Shown here piece by piece: positions 19,609-34,600 of a stretch of DNA of 64,000 bases. The translations under genes and the position numbers were made by a program. Every line of letters starts with the position of its first letter. Position 1 is the first letter of the stretch. The notes under the pieces are model-generated. The model saw only the letters and a program-made list of their open reading frames with translations. It was not told where the DNA came from and searched no databases. Origin of the DNA: Rhynchopus sp. YZ270_cl-10 (Eukaryota; Euglenozoa; Diplonemea; Diplonemida; Diplonemidae); contig OZ037931.1 of NCBI GenBank assembly GCA_964035575.1, forward strand, positions 71,567-135,566, given 5' to 3'.

Positions 19609-22600
19609 ATGTCGCAGGCAAGCTCACAAAAGAGCCGTGCAGAGGACGATGCAAAGCTGCAGCAGCTTCTCTCTCGGGCGGAGCTTAGTTCTGATTTGAC
19701 ACCAGTTTTGAAGGAACTGCAGAGGGATGGGGAATGGGACTTAGGCTCGCAGCGAGCAGAGAGTGTGCGCAGGCCTGCTAGCAGCACTGCCGGCACTGAG
19801 ACTCCTGTCTCCCCGATGCGGAAGAGCAAGGCACACTGGCAGGATGCTGCAAGGAAGGTGATGGGCACGTCGCCCACTCTCGCATCGAAGTCAGCGCCGA
19901 CAGACCTAGGGAAGAAGCTCAAGAGTGTGGTGCGCGATGCCCATCAGAACGAAGGCGCAAAGCGAGCAACAAAACAGTACAAAGCAAACCTGGACCTGCT
20001 CCTCGTGAAGGTGGAGGAGGCGCAGAAGGAGCGTGACGTGGCCGAGGCGGAGATGAAGAAGATGCGCATGAAGGTGAAGGACCTCAAAGGCGACCTCGCG
20101 CAGTGGGAGGCTAAGGACGCTATCTTCACTGCCGCACAGCAGCAGGCCAAGCAGCTGCGCGACAAGTTGAAGGCTGCAGATGCGCAGGCCCTGTCAGCGG
20201 CAGAAGACCTTGCAGGCTCGCGTGCCAAATGCATGTCTGCAGAGGAGCGTGTGGCAGAGCTCGAAGCCCTGCTTGCCGCCCGACAGTCGTCCACCACAGA
20301 AGCCTTGCGTTCAGTAGAAGATGACGCCGCACAGCTGCGTCGTGACCACAAGAAAAACATCAGCGACCTGGAGGATAAGATAGAGGCGCTCGAGACGCAG
20401 CTCAGCCAGATGCGTAGGGACAAAGCCTCGCTTGAGTCTGCTATGGACTCAAAGGGCAGCCGCAGTGACGAAATGGCAGCCGAGCTACGCAGTGCGAAGG
20501 AGGCGGCAGCTGCGCTCGAGAGACTCATCGCCGAACAGAAGGATGTCATCAAAGGGCTGGAGGATGCAGCAGGCAACGACAAGCGGCAGCTGCGGGACAG
20601 TGAAGATACGATGGCTCGCCTCAAACGTGAGGGGGAGGCTCTAAAGGCTGATATCACCACTGCTGAGCGTGCACGATCGCAGGCACAGGAGAAGGAAGTT
20701 CAGCTACAAGACGAGATCCTCACACTGAGGAAGGATGCGACTGGACTGCGCGACGACCTGAAGGAGAAGGAAGCAGACCAGAAGGCGGCTGAGCGGGACA
20801 TGAAGCAGCAGCAGCTTGGGAGGGAAGACGAGCAAAGGGAGCTGGAGCGTAAGCTGCGACAGTTGCAGGACAGCGATGCGCATCAGAAAGACATTGAAAA
20901 GAAGCTGAGACAGCAGTTGGAAGAGAGCGAGGCCGATCAGCGACAACTGGAACGGAAGCTACGCCAGCAGCTGCAAGACAGAGAAGATGAGCAGCGTGAA
21001 CTCGAACGCAAGTTGCGACAGCAGCAAGACCGAGACGCTCAGCAGACAGAGGCAGAACACAGGTTGAAGCAGCAGCTGCAGGGGCAGGAGGCAGAGCAGA
21101 GGGAGCTCGAGCAGAGGCTGCAGGCACAGCTGCGTGCGTCGTACAGCTCTGCAGACGAGAAGCACCGTGATGCACAGCACGCTGTCGACGCTGCACGCAT
21201 CGAGCGTGACATCCTCGCAGATGAGAGGGACGGGCTCAAAGACGAGAGGGACAGCCTTAAGGACGAAAGGGATGGGCTTAAGGATGAGAGGAACGGACTT
21301 AAGGACGAAAGGGATGGGCTCAAAGACGAGGTCGCGAAGCTGCGCAACGCTTTGTCCACTCTGAACACCTTCAGCGAAGCATCAAGACGACGACACGCCG
21401 TTCTCACTAGTCTTCTGGCCCGTACAGAGTGTTCACTCATGGAAGCGCAAGAAGCAAGCCATGTTGTGGCCGCAGTGTACCAAAGTGAAGAGAAGCGTCT
21501 TGTGCCGCAAGTAGAACACCAGATCCAAAGACAACTAGAGCAAGAGCTCCGTGCCGACACAGCGAACATACGTGCGCTAACCGAGGTGGCACGCACAGAA
21601 GTGAAACAGGAAGTTGTCGAGAAACTACGTACAGACGTTTCTGAGCAAACCGCACTCGAGAAGGAAGTGAAGGCCACACTGAAGGCAGAGCTCAAGCATG
21701 CGAACGAGGAGGCATACTTGCAGGAGGCCAAGACCGAGCTCATCCAAGAAATGTTCAGTGAAACAACGTTGCGGGCACGTATCAAAGACGCAGTTGTGTC
21801 AGAGGTCATCGGCAAGCGCAGTACTGCAGGCACAGACGCACCACTTGACGCGAAGGACCAGATGATGCAGGAAATCCTTCTTCAAGCTTCGCAGCAGATT
21901 GAGGACAAGGACGGCGAGAGGATACGCCAGGAGGCCCGCAACCGCCTTGTGCAGCAGTACATTGACGACCTGTGCTCGTCCCCTCAGTCGAGGGAGGCCT
22001 TCCGGCACCAGGCTATGGAGGAGTGCCTTGTGGCCAGGGTGCAGGAGGTGAAGGCTTCCGCTCAGATGCAGGAGAGCCTTCGTGCGAGGGCGGAGGAGGT
22101 GCTGCTTGCGGAGGCGAAGGCGGCGATGATCAAGAGCATTGCGGATGCGAGGGGTATCTCGGATATGGCACGCGCACAGCTGGTTGAGGAGGAGAGGCAG
22201 CTGCTTCTGCTCTCCGCTGAAGAGAAGGAGCGGGCACGCACAAAGGCGAAGGAGGACCTCATCAGTGTTGAGAAGGCTGCGTTATTAGCCTCTGACGACG
22301 CGCGTCGTGACATACGTGACGCAGCCCGTGCGGAGAGCATACGTGAGGCGCGTTCTGAGATCGACACCTCGGGCGAGCGTGCCTTGATACGTGAGCGTGC
22401 ACGTGAGGAGCTTCTGAACGCCCGCAAGACTGAGCTAGAGACGTCGCGTGAAGAAATGCTTGCTGTGAGCGAGGAGGCACAGCAGCTTCTCATCACGACA
22501 GCGAAGGACACAATGCAGGCTTCAGACACAACTATGCAGGAGGTGGCCACCACAGCACGCACAGCACTGGTGGACATCGAGAAGCGCCGCCTTCTCACTG

Positions 22601-25600
22601 CTTCTTCTGCACCCTCGACACGCGCAGGGCACGAAGGCACACCCACATTGCCAGAGGACGTCAAGACAGAGGCCTTGGAGGCGTACCTGCACGACCGCAG
22701 TGCTGTGGAGGAGACGCTGCAGGAGGCACTGCGTCGTCAGATTCTTGAAGAGGAGGGCCAAGCGTTGTACGAGAAGGCGCGTGCCAGTGTCGAGGTACAG
22801 CTGCGCGAAGGGATTGAGAACGACAAAGGGCAGTATGACGAGCTTGTGGAGAGGACGCAGAAGTCCCTGCAGAACGAGCTTATGACCGAGGAGGGCAGCA
22901 CGATCATGCAGCGGGCACGCGACGCCTTACTGCAGGCTGCGATGGACGAGATACGGTCTGACGAGGCGGTGCAGAAGCAGGTTGCTGCCGAGGCTTCTGA
23001 CGCTGTTGTGAAGAGCCTCATAGGCGAGCTCACCAGCGACAAGGCGCTGTCCGAGCAGCTACGGTATGCGGCTGAGCAGCAGATAGTGGACACACTGCTG
23101 AAGGAGGAGGCAGAGGAGCTGCGTGTCACTGCCCTGCACCGTGCTGCTGACGAGGTGTCGCGACGCGAGTCTGAAGCCCTTCTCTCGGAAGCGCGTGCAC
23201 AGCTGCTGGCGTCGTCCTTGGAGGAGCTCTCTGCCGATGCCGTGCGCATGGAGGCTCTGCGTGCGCAGGCAGAGGCGGGTGTGGCTGCGACAGCGAAGGA
23301 GGAGCTGCTGCGCACACACCACGACGACATCATGCGGCGTGCCTTGGAGGCTGCCATCTCCGAGGAGCAGGCGCGACTCACGGACACACCTGTGGTGCTG
23401 GAGGCTGCGAAGAGCCGTGCTGTGGAGCAGTGCATTGCAGAGGGCGGCTCGGCCATGATGGACACTGCACGCGCATCTGCCATGCAGAACGTTGTTGCGC
23501 AGATGGAGAAGAGCCCCGAACTCGCCCAAGCAGCCTCAGATGCGATTCTCTACCAAGTGATGTCGGACCAGTGCAAGGATGAGGAGCTCATGCAGACACT
23601 CCGCCAGCAGGCCCAGGACGAGACGTACAAGAGCTTGCTGCTTCGAGAGAAGGATGCACTCCTTCGCAACGCACAGGAACGTGTGGCCGCAACAGAGGGA
23701 CAGGTGCTGTACGACGAGGCAAGAGACATGCTTTGCGCAACTGTGCTGGAAGAGATCCGTGCATCGAAGGACGGGGCACGAACTGTACGTGCCAGGGCGG
23801 AGAAGGCTCTAGAAGAGGAGTACCGCTGCGATCCTGTGGTCCAAGAAGCAGCCAGGGACGCAGCTTTGGAACACTTGGCCAGAACATTGGCAGCTGATCG
23901 CGATGCGTTTGCTCAGCTCGAACAGCGTCTCGTGTCAGCGCTGTCAGAAGCAGTGAAGCCTGCACAGTCCCCAGGGGCACACCACGACCGAGACTACCTT
24001 GATGGCATAGCGTCGCAAGTGGCGGAGAAGATTGTGGCAAGCGGGCAGTCTAACGATGCGTTCTCCTCTGCAGTTGAGAGCACGCCGCCCTCCTTTGAGG
24101 ACAGAATCACTTCGCAGATCCTGCAGGGTACACGCGTGTCGCCCTTGCAGCCTTCAGCAGCAGCCCTGCTCAGGCGTGCAGAGCAGCGTGCGTACGACGA
24201 GCTCTGTGCGGAGGCGAGGGCTGACCCTGCACTCCTGGACCGTGTTGTGCGGCAGGTGGAGGTCGACATGATGCAGAGGGAGGGTGCTGCCATCTGTGCA
24301 GAGGCTCGTGCACGGCTTGCTGAGGAGGTGTTGCAGGACATGCGTGACGGGGGGGACGGCAACACGGTTCGCGAGATGCCCAAGACAGGAAAGGAACACG
24401 ACGAGCTGGTCGCATCCATCATCAACAAGCACGTTGTGGATCAGATGCCCACACGCAAGGAGCTTCCCCGTGCAGAGCCTTCGCCGCTCTCGGAACAGGA
24501 CCATGCAGACGTTCAGGCAGAGGCACGCGCCAAGCTTCTGACCTCTGCACTGGACGCTGTCTCGCCACAGGAGCATGAGGAGCTGCGGCAGGCTGCACGC
24601 GACAGCATCAAGCGGTCGTACCTGGAAGACAGCAGCCTCATGCGGCCTCTGCGTGCCGAGGTGGAGTCTGACATACGCCGCACGCTCTACAGCGAGGCCT
24701 GCGCCACACCTGCGGCAGCCTCGGTGCCCACAAGCCCAACTAGCCCCACAGACGCCATGACCGGCACCTCCCCCGAGAGCCACCTCCACGAGTCGATCGC
24801 AGCCTTCCGTGCTCGTGCCGAGGCACGGGAACGCGAGGAGCATGCGGTGCGCACAGAAGCCCTGCGTCTGTCTGCCATGCAGGACGACGTGCGTGCTGCC
24901 CTGCAGAGCAGTGTGCAGGAGGACGTCACCACACGCGAGGCAGAGCGTCTCTGCATGGAGGCGAGGGCCGCACTGCTGGAGGAGGTCACCAGCGCACTGC
25001 GCAGCGACGCCGTCCTCTGCGAGGGTATCAGGGCCGAGGTGCTTGCTGCCATGACAGCCGAAGAAGCCTCCCGCCAACGTGCTGCACAGAACGCTGTTGC
25101 CGCAGCCGAGTCGGGCGACCTCTGTGCCGAGGCACGCAGTGTGCTGCTGGGGGAGACGATGCAGCTGTTGCGGGAGGACCTTTCGCAGCTGGCGGAGATT
25201 GAGCGTGAGGCGTCTGACATCATAAGGAAGTCTATTGTCGAAAAGGCGAACACTGTTGCAGAGGCTGATGGCGAGCAGATATGTGCAGAGGCCAAACAAA
25301 TACTTTTGGAGGGTGCCATCAGCGAGCTGAAGGCAGACACTGCGGCACACACCACGCTTCTGGAGGAGGCACGCAAAGAAGTGCAACGCGAAGAGCGCAC
25401 TGCAGCGCAGGCAACCGTGCACGCAGACTCAGCAGCCGTGCTGGCAGAGGCACGCGATGCGCTCTACACAGAGGTGCTTGCGGCACAACGAAGCGACCCT
25501 GCACTCATGCACGCCCTCCAGAAGCAGTGCACAGACGAGCTCCGTGCAGAACACACTGCCGCACTGACCGAGGCCGACCGCTCCCACCTGCAGGCTTCTG

Positions 25601-28600
25601 CGCGACAGATGTTCACCGAGGAAGCCGATGCGCTGCTGCGCGCCGACAGCGTGCAGATGGCAGCAATCGAACAAAGTGTCCGCGAGCGTGTCGAGGGTGA
25701 AGCACGTCTCCGCCACGAGCACAACACCAACGTTGTCGCCGAAGCTGAGGCAGCTGACATCTGTGTCCAAGCCAGGGAAGCGTTGTACGAAGAAACCGTT
25801 GCAGCTCTTCGCACTGACACAGCTGCCATGGCTTCGCTCAAGGCTGCAGCACTGCAGGAAGTCAAGGCAGACGTCCTCAAGCGTGAGTCGCTGGCAGCCA
25901 ACGCTGTTGCCTCCTCACAGGGTGCCGAGGTGTGTGCCGATGCGCGCCAAGCACTCTACGTGGAGACAGTCGCTGTGCTCAGAGAAAACCCAAGACTCAT
26001 GAAGGACCTGCAGCAGGAAGCTGCAGCAGAGTTGCGGCAAGAAGTGCTCCTCAGTGAGAGGGCGCAGACCACACACACGCACGAAGCAGAGCTGCGGCCA
26101 ACACGTCTGCAGGAGAGCGAGGTGCAGGTAGTTGTGAAGGAGGTCAGGGAGCCACGGTTGGACAGCACAACGCACGCAGAGACCAGCCAAGACAGGAAAC
26201 GTGCCTTTGTGGACTCTGTGTTGTCCGCCTTCCGACAGCAGGTGGAGGCTGACAAGGAACGTCACCATGGGGAGAGCCACGCGAGGGAAGCACTCCTGGC
26301 TGAGCAGGAAGGCGACGCTCTGGTGTCTGAGGCACGTCTTCTGCTGTCGCATGAGATCAAAGAGTCGATGAAGGCAGACCCACACATCTGTGCAGAGCTG
26401 GAGGCAGAGGCTGCTGTCTCGCTGAAGGATGAGATTCTCATGCAGCATATGCTGCGTGAGAGCACGCCACAGGCTGTTGCTGCCGAGGCGCGTGCCCTCT
26501 TGCTGCAGGAGCTTGCAGAGGAGATACGCCAAGATGAGGTGTTGCTGTCGGCACTGCGCACAGAGGCACACAGAGCTGTGCAAGCCGAGCTTGCCGAGGA
26601 GCTGCCCGTCATTGCACGCACCGCACGCGAGCGCTTCACAGAGTCGCTCGTGGAAGAGCTGAACGCAGAGCCCGCGCAGAGGCAGGCTATCCACCGTGCC
26701 GTCACACGCCTGCTCAGTGCCTCGCCTGCAAGGGAGCGTGCCAACGTCTCACACCCGCTCAGTCAGATGAAGCATAAGAACGTAAAGCTCTTGAAGGAGA
26801 GAAGTGCCAACGAGCCCTTCACAGACGCCAACGAAGCCATCGTGCAGGAGTTCATACGCACCATCGAGAGCGACGCTGCTGAGATGCAGCGTCTCCGCAT
26901 CGAGGACGAGCAGCGCAGGCATGCGTCCCCATCCCCATCCGCACAGGCGCAGACGGAAGCGCTTCTGCGAGAGGCGCATTCTGTGTTGCTGCGTGGTCTG
27001 CAGGCGGAGCTTGAGAACGAAGCTGACACAAGAGACGCATCGCAGCCACGTGACACGCGTGACGATGCGGAACGTGAGGTGGACATTCTGTACAAGGTTG
27101 CAGAGGCACGGGTGTTGGAGAACATTGCACGTGGTCGTTCTGCCTCACCCCGCATCGCCAGCGTGGCTAGTGTACATGCACATGCGAGCCCTGGCCAGCC
27201 AGAGGAGAAGGAGAAGCTGCACACCCTCCCGCCAGAGGAGGTGCGCGATGTGGTGCTGTCGCTGTACAATGACCTCGTCGCTGGTGGTATCAAGAACGTC
27301 AGGAGCAACGCCGCTCTGTACACCCGCATCCATGCCGAGGCTGCTGTGTTGTGCGCACCGTTCGCGACACGAGACGTTCCTCTGCCATCCGTTTTGGAGG
27401 CAATCTCCACCCGTTTGCGTGACGGTGCGCAGCACAGACTCATCTCAAGGGCAGTGGTGCTGCTCAATGCGGAACACACATACCAACATGTGTTGCAGCA
27501 GAAGGCACAGGAGCTAGGCCCTTTGGATGAACACGTACCACGCCGCGTGGACCAGACGAAGAGGGCACGTTTGAACAGGGCTGCGGTTACAGCAGCGTCA
27601 GAGGTGCAGTGCTACGACGCGTCTGCGTTGCGTGTGCTGTCGGAGGCGGCAGCGTCACGTGTTCTTGTCTCTGACCCTCATCAAACAGTCCTCAACAACT
27701 CCATGGCAGTGGTACTTGAGGAGGATGTGTACCAGCACCTCGCGCACGTCCACGCACACCACTCACTCTCGGAACGTGCCCTCGCTGTCCTCACTGCAGA
27801 GGTCCTTGTCCTGCGCGATATACGAGCGGGGCAGGAGCAACTTCCATCGCCAGCGACAGTCCCGCACCACGAGAGCGTACGCATGCTCGAACACACCATT
27901 TCCCTTGTGAGACCTCCTGAGCAGGTGCCGCAAGTACAACAAGTGCCCATCTCTGTTCAGGAAGAAGTGCACACCGAGTCATCAGTTCACGTGGCAAGCG
28001 CCGTCTACACCGCTGTGTCCGACAGCCTTGTGCACGCCATCAAGAACGACGCAGCAGTCGTGCAGCATCTCAAAACCGTCGTGCGTTCCGAGGAAGACAC
28101 GCGTTCCGACCTTCACGGGTCCGAAGCAGTCCTCCGCATCAGACGTGACTCACTAGCAGCACTGCAGCGCAGTAGGCAGCCTCTTACGTCAGGCTCTGAG
28201 CAGTCCCTTGTGAATGAGATGGCAGCACGCATGCGGGACGACCCTGCGACTCTTGAGAAGGTTCGTGCAGATGCACGTGTGCAGCTTCAGGATGAATGCC
28301 ACAGAGAGACGTGGCGGCGTGCCGCACATGAAGGTGTTGTGGGATCCATGTCGAAGTTGCCAACCCCAGAGACTCCAGAGCAGGCTGCACTGGCATCGCT
28401 TTCTACGAACTACCGTGCAGAGATTGCTGCTGAGGCACGTGCTGTTGTTCTGGATCAGATGCGTGACGAAGTCGCTCAGTCACAAAGTGAAGGGTTGGAC
28501 GGACAGATCACAGTGCTGCTGAGACGTGCTCAACTGCAGGTGCAGGAGGAGATGTGTTCTGAGATGCGACGTGACGAGAGTGTGCTTGCTTCCATCCAGG

Positions 28601-31600
28601 CTGAACCTTTGACGCCTGTTTCGGGTGACGTGGCAGTCTTTGAGAAGATACAAGCCTTGGGCACTGTTGCTGCTGCACGTGTTGAGGATGAGATTGCTGC
28701 ACATCGCGAGGACGAGGTGAGTGCCGATGAATCACGTGTTGTGTGTGAGCAGGTGTGTCTTGAGGTGGAGACGAAGATCCTGCACGAGCTTGTTGCAGAC
28801 ATGAAGCGTGACGACAATGTGATGGTTGAGCTGCAAGCAGTGGCTTCAGCTGATGAGGACACAGCTGCAATGGTGCGTATCAAGAGTGATGCGGTTTCTG
28901 CTCTTCAGTGGAGCAGAAGAGGCACAGTGCCACCTGGCTCTGAGCAGTCCCTTGTGAATGAGATGGCAGCACGCATGCGGGACGACCCTGCGACTCTTGA
29001 GAAGGTTCGTGCAGATGCACGTGTGCAGCTTCAGGATGAATGCCACAGAGAGACGTGGCGGCGTGCCGCACATGAAGGTGTTGTGGGATCCATGTCGAAG
29101 TTGCCAACCCCAGAGACTCCAGAGCAGGTTGCACTGGCATCGCTTTCTACGAACTACCGTGCAGAGATTGCTGCTGAGGCACGTGCTGTTGTGATTGCAG
29201 ATGTGAAACGGGAGGCTGCTCAGTCACAAGGTGAAGGGTTGGACGGACAGATCACAGTGCTGCTGAGACGTGCTCAACTGCAGGTGCAGGAGGAGATGTG
29301 TTCTGAGATGCGACGTGACGAGAGTCTGCTTGCTTCCATCCAGGCTGAACCTTTGACGCCTGTTTCGGGTGACGTGGCAGTCTTTGAGAAGATACAAGCC
29401 TTGGGCACTGTTGCTGCTGCACGTGTTGAGGATGAGATCGCTGCACATCGCGAGGACGAGGTGAGTGCCGATGAATCACGTGTTGTGTGTGAGCAGGTGT
29501 GTCTTGAGGTGGAGACGAAGATCCTGCACGAGCTTGTTGCAGACATGAAGCGTGACGACAATGTGATGGTTGAGCTGCAAGCAATGGCTTCAGCTGAGAA
29601 GCAGATGTTGTCCGCCGTAGCTCAAAGCAAGGAAGTGGCGGAGGTGAGAAGCACGACGGAAGCCTCCTACACGTCCACGATGACTGAATCTCAGAAGCTT
29701 TGCGCCATGATTGATGACATAAAGGCTGACGAAGCGGCGATGGCAGTTCTTGCGCAGTACACCGACAAGCTCACAGTTTCGGAGGATCTCAACACAGAGG
29801 AACGCAAACGTGTACGGGACACTGTAGTGTCTGTTCTGGACACCAACAACGTTTCTCCTGAAGACACACGAGGCGAAGCTATTGACTGCGCCATGCGTGA
29901 GATCAGCAGCACTATGGGTGACGCGCTGACCAGCTCAGCTCGGGTTGCCATTGTGTCTGAGATGATAGAGGCCGACAAGGGCAGTGGCGATGAGCGCATC
30001 TTTGCCACAGCACAGAGGGAGGTAGTGAGGCAGATGCAGGAGGAGAGACGACTCAAGGACACCACCTCGCCCGTGCGTGCAGAGGAGCAGGAGGAGGCTG
30101 CCGGTGATGCCTTCGCTCTTGCAGTGCGTGCGCTTGAAGACCACACCACCGCAACATCTGACATGCACGCGAAAGCTGCATCGGATGCGCAAGAGAGACT
30201 CGTTGTGGAGTTGGTCAGTGTAGTGAAGGAGAACCCAGCCCTCATGGCAGAGCTCAAGGCAGAGGCAGTGGCGACCGCGATGCCGCAGCTTGCTGTGAGT
30301 GTGACAGATGTGCCAGAGGGGCAGGAAGAGCAGGAGTTGCTTGTTCAGGAGCTGGCAAAGCGTCTTCAAGAAGACCAGTCCACTGTGCAGCAGGTGAGCG
30401 AGACGTCCAAGCAGCTAATTCAAAGGGAGGAGGCTCGAAAGAATCTGCAGCAAAAGTTGGTTTCAGAATTGAAGCACACCGATTCGTCCGCAGGTAGTGT
30501 TCACTCCAACACAGAGCAGACTCCAGAGCAGGCTGCACTGGCATCGCTTTCTACGAACTACCGTGCAGAGATTGCTGCTGAGGCACGTGCTGTTGTTCTG
30601 GATCAGATGCGTGATGAAGTCGCTCAGTCACAAAGTGAAGGGTTGGACGGACAGATCACAGTGCTGCTGAGACGTGCTCAACTGCAGGTGCAGGAGGAGA
30701 TGTGTTCTGAGATGCGACGTGACGAGAGTGTGCTTGCTTCCATCCAGGCTGAACCTTTGACGCCTGTTTCGGGCGACGTGGCAGTCTTTGAGAAGATACA
30801 AGCCTTGGGCACTGTTGCTGCTGCACGTGTTGAGGATGAGATTGCTGCACATCGCGAGGATGAGGTGAGTGCCGATGAGTCACGTGTTGTGTGTGAGCAG
30901 GTGTGTCTTGAAGTGGAGACGAAGATCCTGCACGAGCTTGTTGCAGACATGAAGCGTGACGACAATGTGATGGTTGAGCTGCAAGCAGTGGCTTCGGCTG
31001 ATGAGGACACAGCTGCAATGGTGCGTATCAAGAGTGATGCGGTTTCTGCTCTTCAGTGGAGCAGAAGAGGCACAGTGCCACCTGGCTCTGAGCAGTCCCT
31101 TGTGAATGAGATGGCAGCACGCATGCGGGACGACCCTGCGACTCTTGAGAAGGTTCGTGCAGATGCACGTGTGCAGCTTCAGGATGAATGCCACAGAGAC
31201 ACTTGGCGGCGTGCCGCACATGCAGACGTCGCACGTGACGTGAGTCTCAAACATGGGGGGCTGAACAGCAGTGCAGATGAGCAGACTCCAGAGCAGGCTG
31301 CACTGGCATCGCTTTCTACGAACTACCGTGCAGAGATTGCTGCTGAGGCACGTGCTGTTGTGCTTGCAGATGTGAAACAGGAGGCGGCTCAGTCACAAAG
31401 TGAAGGGTTGGACGGACAGATCACAGCATTGCTGAGACGTGCTCAACTGCAGGTGCAGGAGGAGATGTGTTCTGAGATGCGACGTGACCAGAACGTCATG
31501 AGCGACGTCAGCAGTGTCAGGAGCAGACTCCTGACGCCGACGGCCACACGACTGTCCGACGTAGCGACACCACCACGCCTGGAGCGCACACAGCAGCCTC

Positions 31601-34600
31601 TGTTCTCCGATACAAGCTCTGCTGTGGACGAGGTGACGGAGTGCATTGCTGCTGCAGAGGTGTCGTTGCAGCGCGAGATGGAGAAGGAGATCAAGGAAAA
31701 CGCTTCCCTCATGCACACCATTCAGGAGCAGGCACGCGAGACAGCACAGAAGGGCGCACCTTCGGGGATCGAAGCTGCACGGCGACTGGCACGCGAGACT
31801 GTCTTGGACAAAGGGTCGCTTGGTGGCGCTGACCCTGAGATTGAAAGCATCACGCTGTCTGCACGAGACGACGCTGTTGCGATGGAGGCTGTACGGCGTT
31901 TGGCGGAACACCAGCTACGCGAGGAGAGCGCACAGGAGGCGCCTGCACCGGAGCTTCCTTTGAGCGCGACTGATGAGGTGGAGACTCAACTTGCGAGCGG
32001 TGGCGTCATCACTGAACAGACGCGACGTGACGCACAACAGGTAGCCGTGACGGCGGTGGCACACATGCAGGGCGAGCTTCTCCTCGAGACGGCCAAGCAG
32101 GGCGTCCTCGAGGAGCTTGTCAGCGAGATGCGCCGCGACACCTTCAAGCACGTCTCGCACACTCCTGCCGACGCTGTCGTCAACAAGGTCCTGGGCAAGC
32201 TCCTCCACGAGGAGAAGGACCGCCTCTGGGACGCACAAGACTGGTCTGCCACAGCACACACCACCACACGCGACTCTGCCGCCGTGCGAGGCCTCCAGGA
32301 CGTCCTTGCCCTTGTTGTCCCTAAGGTGCAGCGCAGAATGTCCGAAGTCGAGGTCAGCCGTGGAGAGGTCCCCCAGGACCTTGCACGGTCTGAGGCGACC
32401 TGCCTTCTTGCTGACGTCTCCGACACCTTTGTGAACCTGATGGCGGAAGGCATCAAAAGCGACGAGGCTGTGATGGAGGGTCTACAAGCAATGGCACGGT
32501 CTCTGGTGGATGCGGAGGTGGAGCTGAAGGAGAACTTCGCTGCATCGCCCTCCCTATGCACAGCAGCGAGGGGGATACGCAGCAGACGCAGCAGCATGCA
32601 CAGTGTGTCCACACCACGGGGCGGGTTTTTGGAGCCGCGTACACCGCTGTCTGCAGACGACGCGGTGCTTGCGAAGATGCAGCAGGCGATCCGGCAGGAC
32701 GCACGCTCTATGAAGCACCTCCGCGACCGTGCGGCAAAGGAGGCTGCCTCGCAGTCGGACCTGGCGGTGATGCAGGCCTCGATCAGCGCAATGGCGACAC
32801 CATCCGGGCCTCTTGTGGAAGGCGTTGCGTTTGAGCAGGTGTCGAAGGTGGCGTCGCAGCGGCTGCTGGAGAATGCGCATGAATCAGTCCTGCGCGATGT
32901 GACAGCCTCTCTCGAGGACGCACTACCCGGCAGTGGCAACCAAGCAGTGGACGACGAAGCCGAGCGCCTCCTCCTCGCAGCGCAAAACGCGATCATCGCA
33001 GAAATCCGCGACAGCCCAATGCAGCACACCACACCCCCGATGTCGCAGCTCTTTGCTGGGCACGATGCATCGCGTATCACGGAGCGTGCTACACAAAAGG
33101 TACGAGCCAGCCACTCCTGGGGCATGCCCGCTGCCATAATCAGCAACATACGGCAGGAGCTTGTAACCGAAGTTGCGAAACGCCTGCAAGACAATACCGT
33201 GGTGTTCGACGAAATCCACCAGCATGCTGCCCACGCCGCACAGTCTGAGGCCACCGGACGTCGCCACGTTGCTTCCCTTCCCTCATATCCAGCAGTGTGG
33301 GAACGCTCCCTCGACGGCGTACTACAGGCAGGCTCCACATCCAAGCCTCATGCGCACAAAGCACTGCTCAAGGATCTGACGGACACTTTGCAGAGCGACC
33401 CTGCCATCATGGCGACGCTGACGACTGCCGCAGAGCAGGTCTTCAAGCAGGAGGCAAAGTACGCAACCTCCAGCACCCTGCCTACAGGAAACGATCGGGC
33501 GCAGATTGTCACCGCACTGCAGACAGAACACCAAGAGGAAGTGGTTGGGGAGGCGAAACAGCAGCTCTTCGTGAAGACGTACGGCGACCTCGCGAGACAC
33601 AGTTTTGGGGACACACCTAGGACACATGCACCTCAACAGACTGCTGCAGAGGCTGAGGCTGATGTACTACTGGCAGAGGCACAGCACAGCGTGGTCGACA
33701 ACATCCTTCGGGAGATGCGTGCCTCCCAACGTCACCCCTCCACCTCCCCCTCCCCTAGCTCCGAGCCCTCCCGATTCGAAAGTGTTTCACGCCGTGTCCG
33801 CGACTCCTTGACCCGCTCCCTATCACCGCCAGAGAGGTCAGCAGAGGTGCCACCAACACCGATGCTACACAAAACAGAGGTGGAACAGAACATCCGTGCA
33901 AACCCCAAAGCCATGGCCTGGCTCGCAAGCGAAGCCCTATCAGAAGCAGCCCAGGAGGAGGCGCATGTCAACGCACTGAACCGCATTTACGAAGCAACCG
34001 CTGCATCGGACTCAACCGTAGACGACGTGGCAGAGGCACTGAAGAAGGACAGCACAGTAATGTCCTATGTGGTCGAATCGGTGAAGGCAGAGGTGCTCCG
34101 TGAGAGGGCTGCCGAAGGCAAGCAAAACGAAGTGGACACACAGGAGGTGCTGTCTGCGACCTGCGAGTCTTTGATCGCCGGCATGGTGGCAGAACACACT
34201 GCGGCGCATCCACGGAAACGCAACATGGTGGCAGCCGCAGAGGCGCAGGTACGCAGCCAACTCTACAATGCGATTGCAGGCAGTCAGATTGCCCCCACAC
34301 AGCGGCAGTGTCCTGCAGACGTGGCAGCCTCTCTTGCGATGGCGGCGGAGACACCACAACGTGGACACAGCTCCTCCACAGGTAGGTCTTCAAGCACCGC
34401 AGCATCGCCTGAGGCAAGCTTTGCTAGAGTGGAGGACGCCAAGCGGAGGACCATCACCGCTGCCAAGGCAAGCGCCGTGCAGGCAGTGAACAGCAGGATG
34501 CTGGACGCACGGTCTAACGGAAGCCAATCAGAAGGGGGTGCACCCTCTACACCGGCACTGTCCGCGCTGACGTCGTCCCTGCGTGCAGTGCCCTTCCTGC

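Noticed and set aside
24154-25422. 422-codon minus-strand open frame in the giant gene (and one of 452 codons at 31986-33344)
   Set aside because: Antisense shadows of a long GC-rich coding frame; no domain, start context or neighbours in that direction.
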